A DNA stretch of 64,000 nt from Neobacillus rhizophilus (GTDB taxonomy: Bacteria; Bacillota; Bacilli; Bacillales; Cytobacillaceae), in assembly GCF_018343535.1 (NCBI RefSeq), contig NZ_JAGYPF010000005.1:248001-312000 (forward strand), given 5' to 3'. Position 1 is the stretch's first letter; the number at the start of each line of letters is the position of its first letter. This document shows, in pieces, positions 1 to 7,667 of the stretch. The translations under genes were made by a program, and so were the position numbers. The notes beneath the pieces are model-generated. The model did not search any database. It was not told the DNA's origin and saw only the letters and a program-made list of their open reading frames with translations.

Positions 1-143
1 CTGATTTTTCAAGGGATGAATCTGTGCGCCGTTTTTCACGCCAGCTCCGCGGCTTTGGGGTTGACGATGCCTTAAGAAAAAGAGGGGCAAAAGATGGGGA
101 TATCGTGAGGCTGCTGGAATTTGAATTTGAGTTTTTAGAATAA
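1..143 (+). CDS. obg: GTPase Obg, C-terminal end (partial)
   Basis: The reading frame is open from the window edge (first full codon at position 3) to a TAA at 141-143. The last residues include [19 protein letters not shown] followed by a run of alternating E, F and L, which is the typical end of the Obg C-terminal (OCT) domain. Obg is a ribosome-associated GTPase linked to ribosome assembly, stress and sporulation. Its place immediately before pheB-pheA matches B. subtilis. Only about 46 residues are present, so the G domain cannot be checked. Confidence 0.85.
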   Translation, partial: DFSRDESVRRFSRQLRGFGVDDALRKRGAKDGDIVRLLEFEFEFLE

Positions 144-172
144 GTTGAGGTCCCTAAGAGGGAGAGATGAGC

Positions 173-622
173 ATGGCTAACTTTGATAAAAAATTTTATT
201 TGGTCCGTGAGGATGTTCTGTCGGATGCGATGAAGAAAACCATCGAAGCGAAGGACATGCTGGAAAGAGGGAAGGCTGAATCCATTGGGGATGCAGTTCA
301 AAAGGTGGATTTAAGTAGAAGTGCTTTTTATAAATATAGAGACACTGTCTTTCCTTTTTCTTCGGTTTCAAAGGACCGGATTATGTCGCTATTTTTCCAT
401 TTGGAGGACCGTTCCGGAACCCTGTCAAAACTGTTAAGTGTTGTTGCGGGTTCAGGCTGCAATGTTCTAACGATTCACCAAACGATTCCGCTTATGGGGC
501 GAGCTAATGTTACACTTTCATTAAACACTGCAGGTATGGTTCATGATATAGATTCTTTGCTGGCCGAACTGAGAAAGCTAGAATTTGTAGAAAAAGTTGA
601 AGTGCTGGGAACAGGTGCATAG
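173..622 (+). CDS. pheB: ACT domain protein PheB
   Basis: 149 residues from the ATG at 173. An ATG at 167 is in frame but sits only about one base after the GGGAGAG ribosome site (159-165), so 173 is preferred. The N-terminal half carries a helix-turn-helix-like stretch with the family words [12 protein letters not shown]. The C-terminal half is an ACT domain ([14 protein letters not shown], then a GCNVLTIHQ strand). ACT domains bind small ligands such as amino acids. The gene is placed directly before pheA, as in B. subtilis, suggesting a role tied to phenylalanine synthesis. The exact biochemical role is not settled, and the name follows family usage. Confidence 0.85.
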   Translation: MANFDKKFYLVREDVLSDAMKKTIEAKDMLERGKAESIGDAVQKVDLSRSAFYKYRDTVFPFSSVSKDRIMSLFFHLEDRSGTLSKLLSVVAGSGCNVLTIHQTIPLMGRANVTLSLNTAGMVHDIDSLLAELRKLEFVEKVEVLGTGA

Positions 623-681
623 TGAACAAAAGTTCACTGGCCCGGCTCTCAGCTTTCTTTTTAGAAAGGGAGTAGAGAAAA

Positions 682-1536
682 GTGAAGGTAGGATACTTAG
701 GACCAAAGGCGACATTCACAGAGATAGCCGTAAGAAGAGTTTTTTCGGGATTTGAACATATACCGTTCCAGACGATTCCGGGATGCATGGATGCTGTTGT
801 TGAACAGGAAGTGGATTTCGCTGTTGTTCCGCTTGAGAATGCGCTCGAAGGGTCCGTCAATATTACCCTTGATTATTTAACCCAGGAAGTCGATCTTCCG
901 ATTATTGGCGAAATTACGCTTCCCATTAAGCAGCATTTAATGGTTCATCCTTCAAATGCCTCGGACTGGCACCAGGTTTCAAAAGTCTATAGCCATTCGC
1001 ATGCGATTGCCCAGTGCCATAAATTTTTACATACGCAATTAAAAGGTGTTCCATTTGAAAGTGTGTCATCCACCGCGGCGGCTGCTAAAATGGTGATGGA
1101 AACACCAGAGGCTAATATTGCCGCTATTGCAAATGAGCTTGCTGCTGAGGAATACGGTCTTTCTATTGTCCGGAGAAATATCCATGATTTTGATTATAAC
1201 CATACTCGATTTGTTGTTTTAGCAAAGGAACAAACTGAATTGAAGGGCTTGAGTGGCTCAGCTCACCATAAAACGACCTTAATGGTTACTCTTCCATCAG
1301 ACCAGGCAGGTGCGCTGCATCAGGTTCTGTCTGCATTTGCGTGGAGACGGATTAACCTCTCGAAAATAGAGTCTAGACCAATGAAAACCGGTATCGGTAA
1401 TTACTTTTTCATTATTGATTTAGAAATGAATCTTGATGAAGTGTTAATTCCAGGGGCCATGGCTGAGTTGGAAGCATTGGGCTGCGGCGTGAAGCTGTTG
1501 GGGAGTTATCCTTCGGTGATGGTTGAGATGAGCTAG
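682..1536 (+). CDS. pheA: Prephenate dehydratase
   Basis: 284 residues, the usual length of a monofunctional Gram-positive enzyme. It converts prephenate to phenylpyruvate, the committed step to phenylalanine. The N-terminal periplasmic-binding-like catalytic part starts VGYLGPKATFTE and contains the catalytic TRF motif (HTRFVVLA) near residue 173. The C-terminal ACT domain carries the regulatory GALHQVL and ESRP motifs, implying feedback by phenylalanine. Start is GTG at 682 with AAAGGGAG upstream. It follows pheB after about 60 bp and ends at a bidirectional terminator shared with niaR. Its substrate prephenate is also the proposed hydroxyl donor for the TrhP tRNA hydroxylase encoded at the window end. 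Confidence 0.95.
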   Translation: MKVGYLGPKATFTEIAVRRVFSGFEHIPFQTIPGCMDAVVEQEVDFAVVPLENALEGSVNITLDYLTQEVDLPIIGEITLPIKQHLMVHPSNASDWHQVSKVYSHSHAIAQCHKFLHTQLKGVPFESVSSTAAAAKMVMETPEANIAAIANELAAEEYGLSIVRRNIHDFDYNHTRFVVLAKEQTELKGLSGSAHHKTTLMVTLPSDQAGALHQVLSAFAWRRINLSKIESRPMKTGIGNYFFIIDLEMNLDEVLIPGAMAELEALGCGVKLLGSYPSVMVEMS

Positions 1537-1553
1537 TACAATAAAGAAAAATC

Positions 1554-1583
1554 AGGACCCGTCAACCGACGAGTCCTTTTAAA
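1554..1583. terminator. Bidirectional terminator between pheA and niaR
   Basis: AGGACCCGTC and GACGAGTCCT pair (one mismatch) around an AACC loop. T-rich runs follow on both sides (TTTT on the plus strand, GATTTTTC on the minus strand). It separates convergent pheA and niaR and overlaps the niaR stop codon. Confidence 0.75.
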
Positions 1584-2118
1584 ATTCCATCAAAAATCCG
1601 GCTTCCTTCATGGCCGCCTCCGTACGCGTTATTGCTTCCTCACTAGAAGCAGAAATTGTATGCAGATGGATGCCATCTGTCAGTTCCGATAAAAAAGCTG
1701 CCTTATTGCTGCGAATTCTTTCGATAAACTGCTTCACTTCCTGCCGGTTCGAAACCATAATCGAAGCTGTTAAGTCCCCGTAAACAGCATGCTCAATTCT
1801 AACATCCTTTACGGTCACGCCATTGTCAACAAAAATATACAGCTCTTTTTCCGTATCCTCTGGGTTATGTCGGCAGGCAATTGTTTTTTCGAAAACATGG
1901 GCGCCGGGAGCTTGGCTAAAATACATGTACCCTTGACTTGTCGCAATTATCGGTTCATTTTTCGCTTTAAGGAGAGTGATATCGCCTACGATGACCTGCC
2001 TGCTTACATTAGTTCTAGCAGCAAGGTCGCTTCCAGTTAGAGGAGAAGCACTTTCCTTTAGCAGTTTTAATATCAGAGTCCTCCTTTCCTCTCCTAAGAT
2101 TTTCTTTTGCTCCGTCAT
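1579..2118 (-). CDS. niaR: Transcriptional repressor of NAD biosynthesis NiaR (YrxA)
   Basis: 179 residues. The N-terminus is a winged helix-turn-helix (about residues 12-60: SPLTGSDLAARTNVSRQVIVGDI). The C-terminal 3H domain supplies metal/ligand-binding histidines (CRHNPEDTE, EHAVYGDL, GIHLHTIS). In Bacillus this protein senses nicotinic acid and represses nadBCA and nifS. It is the distal gene of the nifS-niaR unit (53-bp gap) transcribed away from nadBCA. A plausible operator lies in front of nadB at 3990-4004. Confidence 0.9.
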   Translation of the reverse strand: MTEQKKILGEERRTLILKLLKESASPLTGSDLAARTNVSRQVIVGDITLLKAKNEPIIATSQGYMYFSQAPGAHVFEKTIACRHNPEDTEKELYIFVDNGVTVKDVRIEHAVYGDLTASIMVSNRQEVKQFIERIRSNKAAFLSELTDGIHLHTISASSEEAITRTEAAMKEAGFLMEF

Positions 2119-2171
2119 AAAAACCCTCCCGTTTGATATCTGTGAACCTATTCTAACATAATTTCGCCTAA

Positions 2172-3320
2172 TTAAATAACAGATGAGACCGCAAATTCAT
2201 TGGCAATTTTCAATATCCCTGCGCCCAAAGCTTCGATTTCATTCATCGTTGTGGGATGGCCGAATGAGATACGGATAAATTCCTTCGATTCATCAATTGT
2301 CAGCCCCAATGCCTGGGTGACCTTTGCAGGCGTCAGCATGCCAATCTGGCAGGCACTTCCGGTTGATATTGCAAAACCCAACCGGTTGCATTCAAGCATC
2401 ATCCATTGGCCCTCGATGCCGGAAATCCGCATGCCGATGATATTCGGCAACTGTGAATCGCCTTCAGCCTGATAGACGTGGACTCGTTCACTGATAGGTT
2501 GAAGGGCGTTAAGAATAGCGTGCCGGAGTTCAACAAATCTTCGCGCATTCTCTTGAATTCTGCCCGTAATTTTCTGGGCTGCGGTGGTCATCGCGGCAAT
2601 TGCAGGCACATTAACAGTGCCGGGTCTAAATCCTTTTTCATGAGAAGTCCCCGGAAAAAACGGATTCCATCCAATTTTTGGATTAACATACGCCCCTCCA
2701 ATTCCTTTTGGACCGTAAATTTTATGTCCGGAAAAAGAAAAGCTGCCTACCAAAGGAGTAATGTTTCGTACATCAATTTTTCCAAAGGACTGGACCATAT
2801 CGGTATGAAAATGGATATCGTGCTCAGTGCAGATTTTTGCAAGCTGCTCGATGGGCTGGATGGTGCCTATTTCAGAATTAACATGCTGAATGGCAGCAAG
2901 AATGGTATCCGGTTTGATGGCATTTAATAGATTTTCAGGATCAATCACCCCGGATGAATTGAATGGTAAATAGGTAATAGAATAACCATCTTTTTCAAGC
3001 CGTTTCAAGATTCCATGGACGGACGAGTGCTCCGCCATTCCAGCAATGATATGTTTGCCTTGTTTTTTTGGAGCAGATAATAATGCCTCAATAGCTAAGA
3101 AATTTCCTTCAGAACCCCCGCTTGTAAAAAACAAACCCTGTTTATCCACGCCCAAAAGCTGGGCCATTTCTTCCCGGCAATGCTCAAGCAATGCAGCAGA
3201 TTGTCCCCCGATATCATGGAGGCTGCTGGAATTACCAAAGAACTCGGTCGAAGCCTTTACAAAAATCTCTGCTGCTTCTGGATCCAACGGGGTTGTGGCA
3301 GCATAATCAAAATATTTCAT
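2172..3320 (-). CDS. nifS: Cysteine desulfurase NifS (NAD-biosynthesis associated)
   Basis: 382 residues of the class V aminotransferase fold. The PLP lysine lies in SFSGHKIYGPKG and the persulfide cysteine in STGSACQIG. It mobilises sulfur from cysteine; the Bacillus nad-linked NifS is thought to build the 4Fe-4S cluster of quinolinate synthase (NadA). Position divergent from nadBCA and upstream of niaR is the B. subtilis arrangement. It is a paralogue of the IscS-type enzyme at 48325, which instead neighbours mnmA. About 700 bp separate its start from nadB, most of it the 52-bp repeat array. Confidence 0.9.
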   Translation of the reverse strand: MKYFDYAATTPLDPEAAEIFVKASTEFFGNSSSLHDIGGQSAALLEHCREEMAQLLGVDKQGLFFTSGGSEGNFLAIEALLSAPKKQGKHIIAGMAEHSSVHGILKRLEKDGYSITYLPFNSSGVIDPENLLNAIKPDTILAAIQHVNSEIGTIQPIEQLAKICTEHDIHFHTDMVQSFGKIDVRNITPLVGSFSFSGHKIYGPKGIGGAYVNPKIGWNPFFPGTSHEKGFRPGTVNVPAIAAMTTAAQKITGRIQENARRFVELRHAILNALQPISERVHVYQAEGDSQLPNIIGMRISGIEGQWMMLECNRLGFAISTGSACQIGMLTPAKVTQALGLTIDESKEFIRISFGHPTTMNEIEALGAGILKIANEFAVSSVI

Positions 3321-3357
3321 TTTTGCACTCCCTTAGTTTAATAGAAAAATATGTTTA

Positions 3358-3953
3358 CTACATGCCCGACATCGTGAAAAAACCGGTGCCCTGGTCACGT
3401 AGAGTTGGTTCTACGTGACCGACCTCGTGGAAAAACCGGAGCCCTGGTCACGTAGAGTGGTTCTACGTGCACGACTTTGTTAAAAAACCGGAGCCCTGGT
3501 CACGTAGAGTGGTTCTACGTGCCCGACTTTGTGGAAAAACCGGAGCCCTGGTCACGTAGAGTGGTTCTACGTGCCCGACTTTGTTAAAAAACCGGAGCCC
3601 TGGTCACGTAGAGTGGTTCTACGTGCCCGACCTCGTGGAAAAACCGGAGCCCTGGTCACGTAGAGTGGTTCAACGTGCCCGACTTTGTTAAAAAACCGGA
3701 GCCCTGGTCACGTAGAGTGGTTCTACGTGCCCGACTTTGTTAAAAAACCGGAGCCCTGGTCACGTATAGCCGTTCTACGTGCCCGACTTTGTTAAAAAAC
3801 CGGAGCCCTGGTCACGTATAGCCGTTCTACGTGCCCGACTTTGTTAAAAAACCGGAGCACCTGTCACATAGAGTGGTTCTACGTGCCCGACTTCGTGAAA
3901 AAACCGGCAATAGATCACCTAGACCTAATCTACCTGCCCGGTTCCAGAAAAAA
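3358..3953. repeat. Tandem array of 52-bp repeats, about 11 units
   Basis: The word CACGTA (or a close variant) recurs at 3396, 3449, 3501, 3553, 3605, 3657, 3709, 3761, 3813, 3865 and 3916, so the period is 52 bp apart from one 53 and one 51. Each unit reads: CCCTGGTCACGTAGAGTGGT, then TCTACGTGCCCGACTTTGTT, then AAAAAACCGGAG. CACGTAGA and TCTACGTG form an imperfect palindrome inside each unit. Edge units are most degenerate. 52 is not a multiple of three and no credible gene crosses it. It fills the space between the divergent nifS and nadB promoters. Function unknown. Confidence 0.95.
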
Positions 3954-3957
3954 TATC

Positions 3958-3985
3958 TTGTATTTAGTGTAATTCTGTGTAAATA
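3958..3985 (+). promoter_or_regulatory. Candidate sigma-A promoter of nadBCA
   Basis: TTGTAT at 3958-3963 and TAAATA at 3980-3985 with 16-bp spacing, just after the repeat array and just before the candidate NiaR operator. The match is moderate. Confidence 0.4.
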
Positions 3986-3987
3986 TA

Positions 3988-4006
3988 TATGTCAAGACAC
4001 CTGTTA
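3988..4006 (+). promoter_or_regulatory. Candidate NiaR operator before nadB
   Basis: TGTCAAGACACCTGT at 3990-4004 has the TGTC..GACA palindrome with a CTGT flank, resembling NiaR boxes as I recall them from Bacillus nadB promoters. It lies downstream of the putative -10 and upstream of the nadB ribosome site, a location suited to repression. The call is inferred from the motif and the niaR gene nearby. Confidence 0.55.
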
Positions 4007-4024
4007 ATCCAGGAGGGTCAAACA

Positions 4025-5593
4025 ATGACAAAATCAGATGTTGTAATTATTGGAAGCGGGATAGCAGCTCTACAGCTGGCTGTCCACTTAAGTGAAAATA
4101 ATAATGTGAGAGTTCTCACAAAGTCGAAATTACGAACAGCAAATTCTTACCTTGCCCAAGGCGGAATAGCAGCAGCTATCGGACCAGCAGACCATCCGGA
4201 AAAACATGTAGAGGACACCTTAGAGGCGGGGGCGTTTCATAATGACCCGGAAGCTGTTCGAGAAATCATTTATGAAGCACCTAACCTAATACAAGAAATA
4301 TCCAAGGTATTTGACCGTGATTCAGATGGGAAATTGCAGCTTGGAATGGAGGGTGCCCACAGTGAACACCGAATTGTCCATGCCGGCGGTGATGCGACGG
4401 GTAAGAACGTCGTGGAGTACCTTATTAGCAAACTTAAAGCACATATCACGGTTGAAGAGGACACCTTTGCATATGAATTAGTCATTAATCCTGTAAACAA
4501 CCACTGTATCGGGGTAAAAGTTAAAGACTCAAAAGGTAACCTTAAAGTGCATTTTGCCAGCCACATCATTCTAGCAACTGGCGGCTGTGGGCAATTGTAT
4601 CGCTATACCTCCAATGCCCAAACAGTCAATGGTGATGGGATAGCCCTGGCTTACCGGGCGGGTGCTGACATTATCGATATGGAATTTATTCAGTTTCATC
4701 CGACGCTTTTATATGTCAATGGTGAAACTAAAGGCCTTATTTCTGAGGCGGTGAGAGGAGAAGGCGCAAATCTTATATCAGAGGAAGGCACTCCGATTAT
4801 GGAAGGAGTTCATCCTTTAGGAGACCTTGCCCCAAGACATATTGTTTCGCAAACGATCTATGACTATTTGAAAAATGGCCATAAAGTATTCTTAGATATA
4901 ACGAATGTAAGAGATTTTGAGGCAAGATTCCCTACCATCACCGAGCTTTGTGAAAACAATGGAATTCACTTAACTGAAGGGAAAATTCCGGTTGTGCCCG
5001 GTAGCCATTTCTTAATGGGGGGAATAAAAACGGACCTTATCGGCCGCACATCAATCCAAGGATTGTATGCCATTGGGGAATCAGCTTGTACAGGCCTGCA
5101 CGGGGCCAACCGGCTGGCCAGCAATTCCTTGCTGGAAGGACTGTTTCATGGAAAAAAACTGGCGGACTGGATTAATAAAGGGCCAACAGAGATCATTCCA
5201 GCAATCTCAGTTACAACCAAAAGCAGGCACACTCATAAAAAACTAAAGCTGCCTTCCATCCAGCAAATAAAGAATTCTATGATGGACCAAGTAGGAATCG
5301 TCCGCAATGAGCTTGCCTTAACAAATCAAAAAAAGTGGCTTGAGCAATTTAAAATTGATGAATTGCAAACGATTGATTCTTTTTCAAAACAAGAATTAAC
5401 AAAAATCTTTATGCTAATTACAGCAAAATTGATAACAGAATCAGCCCTAAAAAGGACAGAAAGCCGCGGCGGTCACTTCCGAAGTGATTACCCGGTTGAG
5501 GACAATCAAAATTGGCTTCAGAAATCCATCATTCATACAAAAAAAGAAGTGGAGAGGAATCATGAACAAATTAAAACTGCGCTCACTACTTGA
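4025..5593 (+). CDS. nadB: L-aspartate oxidase
   Basis: 522 residues. This FAD enzyme oxidises L-aspartate to iminoaspartate, the first step of de novo NAD synthesis. The N-terminus has the dinucleotide fold VVIIGSGIAALQLA. The succinate dehydrogenase/fumarate reductase flavoprotein motifs follow (AQGGIAAA, AVRGEGANL, GANRLASNSLLEG). The C-terminal helical domain is present. The start is the ATG at 4025, seven bases after AGGAGGG; an in-frame ATG at 3989 has no ribosome site and would overlap the operator. It overlaps nadC by 32 bp, consistent with translational coupling in a nadBCA operon. Confidence 0.95.
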   Translation: MTKSDVVIIGSGIAALQLAVHLSENNNVRVLTKSKLRTANSYLAQGGIAAAIGPADHPEKHVEDTLEAGAFHNDPEAVREIIYEAPNLIQEISKVFDRDSDGKLQLGMEGAHSEHRIVHAGGDATGKNVVEYLISKLKAHITVEEDTFAYELVINPVNNHCIGVKVKDSKGNLKVHFASHIILATGGCGQLYRYTSNAQTVNGDGIALAYRAGADIIDMEFIQFHPTLLYVNGETKGLISEAVRGEGANLISEEGTPIMEGVHPLGDLAPRHIVSQTIYDYLKNGHKVFLDITNVRDFEARFPTITELCENNGIHLTEGKIPVVPGSHFLMGGIKTDLIGRTSIQGLYAIGESACTGLHGANRLASNSLLEGLFHGKKLADWINKGPTEIIPAISVTTKSRHTHKKLKLPSIQQIKNSMMDQVGIVRNELALTNQKKWLEQFKIDELQTIDSFSKQELTKIFMLITAKLITESALKRTESRGGHFRSDYPVEDNQNWLQKSIIHTKKEVERNHEQIKTALTT

Positions 5594-6410
5594 AAGTTTT
5601 TTTATTGAAGATATCGGCGAACAGGATATCACAACAGATTTAATTTTTTCGGATGATACGAAAGGCGAGATCGTTTTTCTTGCCAAGGATGACGGTATAT
5701 TTTGCGGGGAAGAAATTATCAAAACGGGATTCGAATTATTAAATCAGGATCTTTTAACCCGGGTTCTTGTAAAGGATGGGGAACAGTTCGAAAAGGGACA
5801 GCAGCTGGCAACCGTCACCGGAAAAATTTCCGACTTGTTAAAAGGAGAACGGGTTGTGTTGAACCTGGTGCAGCGGATGAGCGGGATTGCAACGCTTACT
5901 AACAAAGCCGTAACAACTCTTAATAGCGATTTTACAAGGATTTGCGACACAAGGAAAACGACGCCGGGGCTTCGCATGCTTGAAAAATATGCAGTCCGCT
6001 CCGGAGGCGGCTATAATCACCGCTTTGGGTTGTATGATGCCGTGATGATTAAAGATAACCATATTTCCTTTGCGGGATCCATCAGTAGGGCAGTGGAGGC
6101 AGTAAGAAAACAAGCCGGTCATATGGTGAAGGTGGAAGTAGAGGTTGAAACGGAGGAGCAGGTAAGAGAGGCAGTCCAAGCCGGTGCGGATGTCATCATG
6201 TTTGACAACCGGACACCTGATGAAATAAAAGAGCTGATTAAATTGGTGCCGCAGGGAATTATCACCGAAGCTTCAGGCGGGATTCAATTGAGCAATCTTG
6301 CTTCCTATGGAGACACAGGCGTTCATTACATTTCCTTGGGATTTTTGACTCATTCCTATAAAGCGTTAGATATTAGTGTAAAAGTGCTATGGAGCAAAGG
6401 AGAGGAATAA
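5562..6410 (+). CDS. nadC: Nicotinate-nucleotide pyrophosphorylase (quinolinate phosphoribosyltransferase)
   Basis: 282 residues. It converts quinolinate and PRPP to nicotinate mononucleotide. Motifs include the early [14 protein letters not shown], the RMSGIAT helix, TRKTTPGLR and the C-terminal barrel (EVEVET, DVIMFDN, EASGGI). The start at 5562 is chosen because GGAGAGG lies just upstream and the protein then begins [10 protein letters not shown], the family N-terminus; a longer frame runs back inside nadB. One base separates its stop from the nadA start. Confidence 0.95.
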   Translation: MNKLKLRSLLESFFIEDIGEQDITTDLIFSDDTKGEIVFLAKDDGIFCGEEIIKTGFELLNQDLLTRVLVKDGEQFEKGQQLATVTGKISDLLKGERVVLNLVQRMSGIATLTNKAVTTLNSDFTRICDTRKTTPGLRMLEKYAVRSGGGYNHRFGLYDAVMIKDNHISFAGSISRAVEAVRKQAGHMVKVEVEVETEEQVREAVQAGADVIMFDNRTPDEIKELIKLVPQGIITEASGGIQLSNLASYGDTGVHYISLGFLTHSYKALDISVKVLWSKGEE

Positions 6411-6411
6411 G

Positions 6412-7515
6412 ATGAGCATTTTGGCAGCCTTCCAGGCAAATAAAATGATTCCTGAAAAATACAAGCAAATGTCCCGCGAGGATCTTGAGGTCCGCGTGAA
6501 GGAAGTAAAAGAAAAATACGGCTCCCGTCTGTTTATACCGGGACACCATTATCAAAAGGATGAAGTCATTCAATTTGCCGATGCAACTGGGGATTCCTTG
6601 AAATTAGCGCAGTTATCAGCGGAAAATACAGAAGCCGAATTCATTATTTTCTGCGGAGTCCATTTTATGGCGGAAACAGCAGATATTTTAACCAGCAAAA
6701 GTCAAAAGGTATTTTTGCCTGACATGAGGGCTGGCTGCTCAATGGCCGACATGGCCGACCTAAACCAAACTGAAAGAGCGTGGGATAAACTCCAAAGTTT
6801 ATTTGGAGACACCATTCTACCATTAACCTATGTCAATTCCACTGCAGCTATTAAAGCTTTTGTCGGTGCGAACGGAGGTGCAACCGTTACTTCTTCCAAT
6901 GCTGAGACAATGGTCAAATGGGCATTTGGACAAAAGGAGCGGATTCTCTTCCTGCCGGATCAGCATCTTGGGCGGAACACAGCCGTCGAGCTAGGGGTTG
7001 GATTGGATGAAATGGCGATTTGGAATCCTATCAGTGACAGCCTCGAATACGAGGGTGATTTTTCAAAAATTAAAGTCATCCTATGGAAGGGGCATTGCTC
7101 CGTCCATGAAAACTTTACGGTGCAAAATGTGATTGACACACGAGAACAATATCCAGACATGAAAATCATCGTCCATCCGGAATGCCGTCGCGAGGTTGTA
7201 GAAATTTCCGATTTGGCCGGTTCAACAAGTTTTATCATTAATACTATTGAAAAGGCGGAACCAGGCTCTTCATGGGCTATTGGTACAGAAATGAATCTTG
7301 TTAACCGCTTAATCCAGAATCATCCGGATAAGCACATTATTTCTCTAAACCCTCATATGTGCCCATGCCTGACGATGAACCGGATTGACCTTCCACATCT
7401 TGTATGGAGCCTCGATACCATTGAGGACCAAAATAACAATAATATCATTAAAGTGAGCTCAGAGATTGCGAAAAACGCAAAATTAGCTTTAAAGAGAATG
7501 CTAAGCCACTCATGA
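6412..7515 (+). CDS. nadA: Quinolinate synthase A
   Basis: 367 residues. It condenses iminoaspartate with dihydroxyacetone phosphate to quinolinate using a 4Fe-4S cluster. The expected ligand cysteines are in place: Cys109 in RAGCSMADM, one in WKGHCSVHE and one in the C-terminal [14 protein letters not shown]. The N-terminal [10 protein letters not shown] motif is also present. It is the last gene of nadBCA, ends at a strong terminator, and is the presumed client of the neighbouring NifS. Confidence 0.95.
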   Translation: MSILAAFQANKMIPEKYKQMSREDLEVRVKEVKEKYGSRLFIPGHHYQKDEVIQFADATGDSLKLAQLSAENTEAEFIIFCGVHFMAETADILTSKSQKVFLPDMRAGCSMADMADLNQTERAWDKLQSLFGDTILPLTYVNSTAAIKAFVGANGGATVTSSNAETMVKWAFGQKERILFLPDQHLGRNTAVELGVGLDEMAIWNPISDSLEYEGDFSKIKVILWKGHCSVHENFTVQNVIDTREQYPDMKIIVHPECRREVVEISDLAGSTSFIINTIEKAEPGSSWAIGTEMNLVNRLIQNHPDKHIISLNPHMCPCLTMNRIDLPHLVWSLDTIEDQNNNNIIKVSSEIAKNAKLALKRMLSHS

Positions 7516-7546
7516 AATAGATGCAGGGATTGCATCTATTTTTTTT
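7515..7546 (+). terminator. Rho-independent terminator after nadA
   Basis: An 11-bp perfect stem AAATAGATGCA / TGCATCTATTT with loop GGGAT, followed by a T run. Confidence 0.9.
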
Positions 7547-7627
7547 GCCCTGCTATGGTCCTATTCATAATTCTTGATAAAATAGCATAAGTTTTTGTGA
7601 AGAATATTAGCATTTTGCCTATTTCCA

Positions 7628-7635
7628 CATACACT
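7628..7635 (+). promoter_or_regulatory. Possible sigma-E -10 element of safA
   Basis: CATACACT resembles the sigma-E -10 consensus and lies about 20 bp before the safA ribosome site, giving a short leader. No convincing -35 element at the right distance was seen. safA is sigma-E controlled in B. subtilis. Confidence 0.3.
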
Positions 7636-7667
7636 ATATGGACTTATGCCATAGGAGGGAAATCAGA

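Noticed and set aside
3358-3953. Possible CRISPR array
   Set aside because: Units are contiguous repeats without unique spacers, and no cas genes occur in the window.
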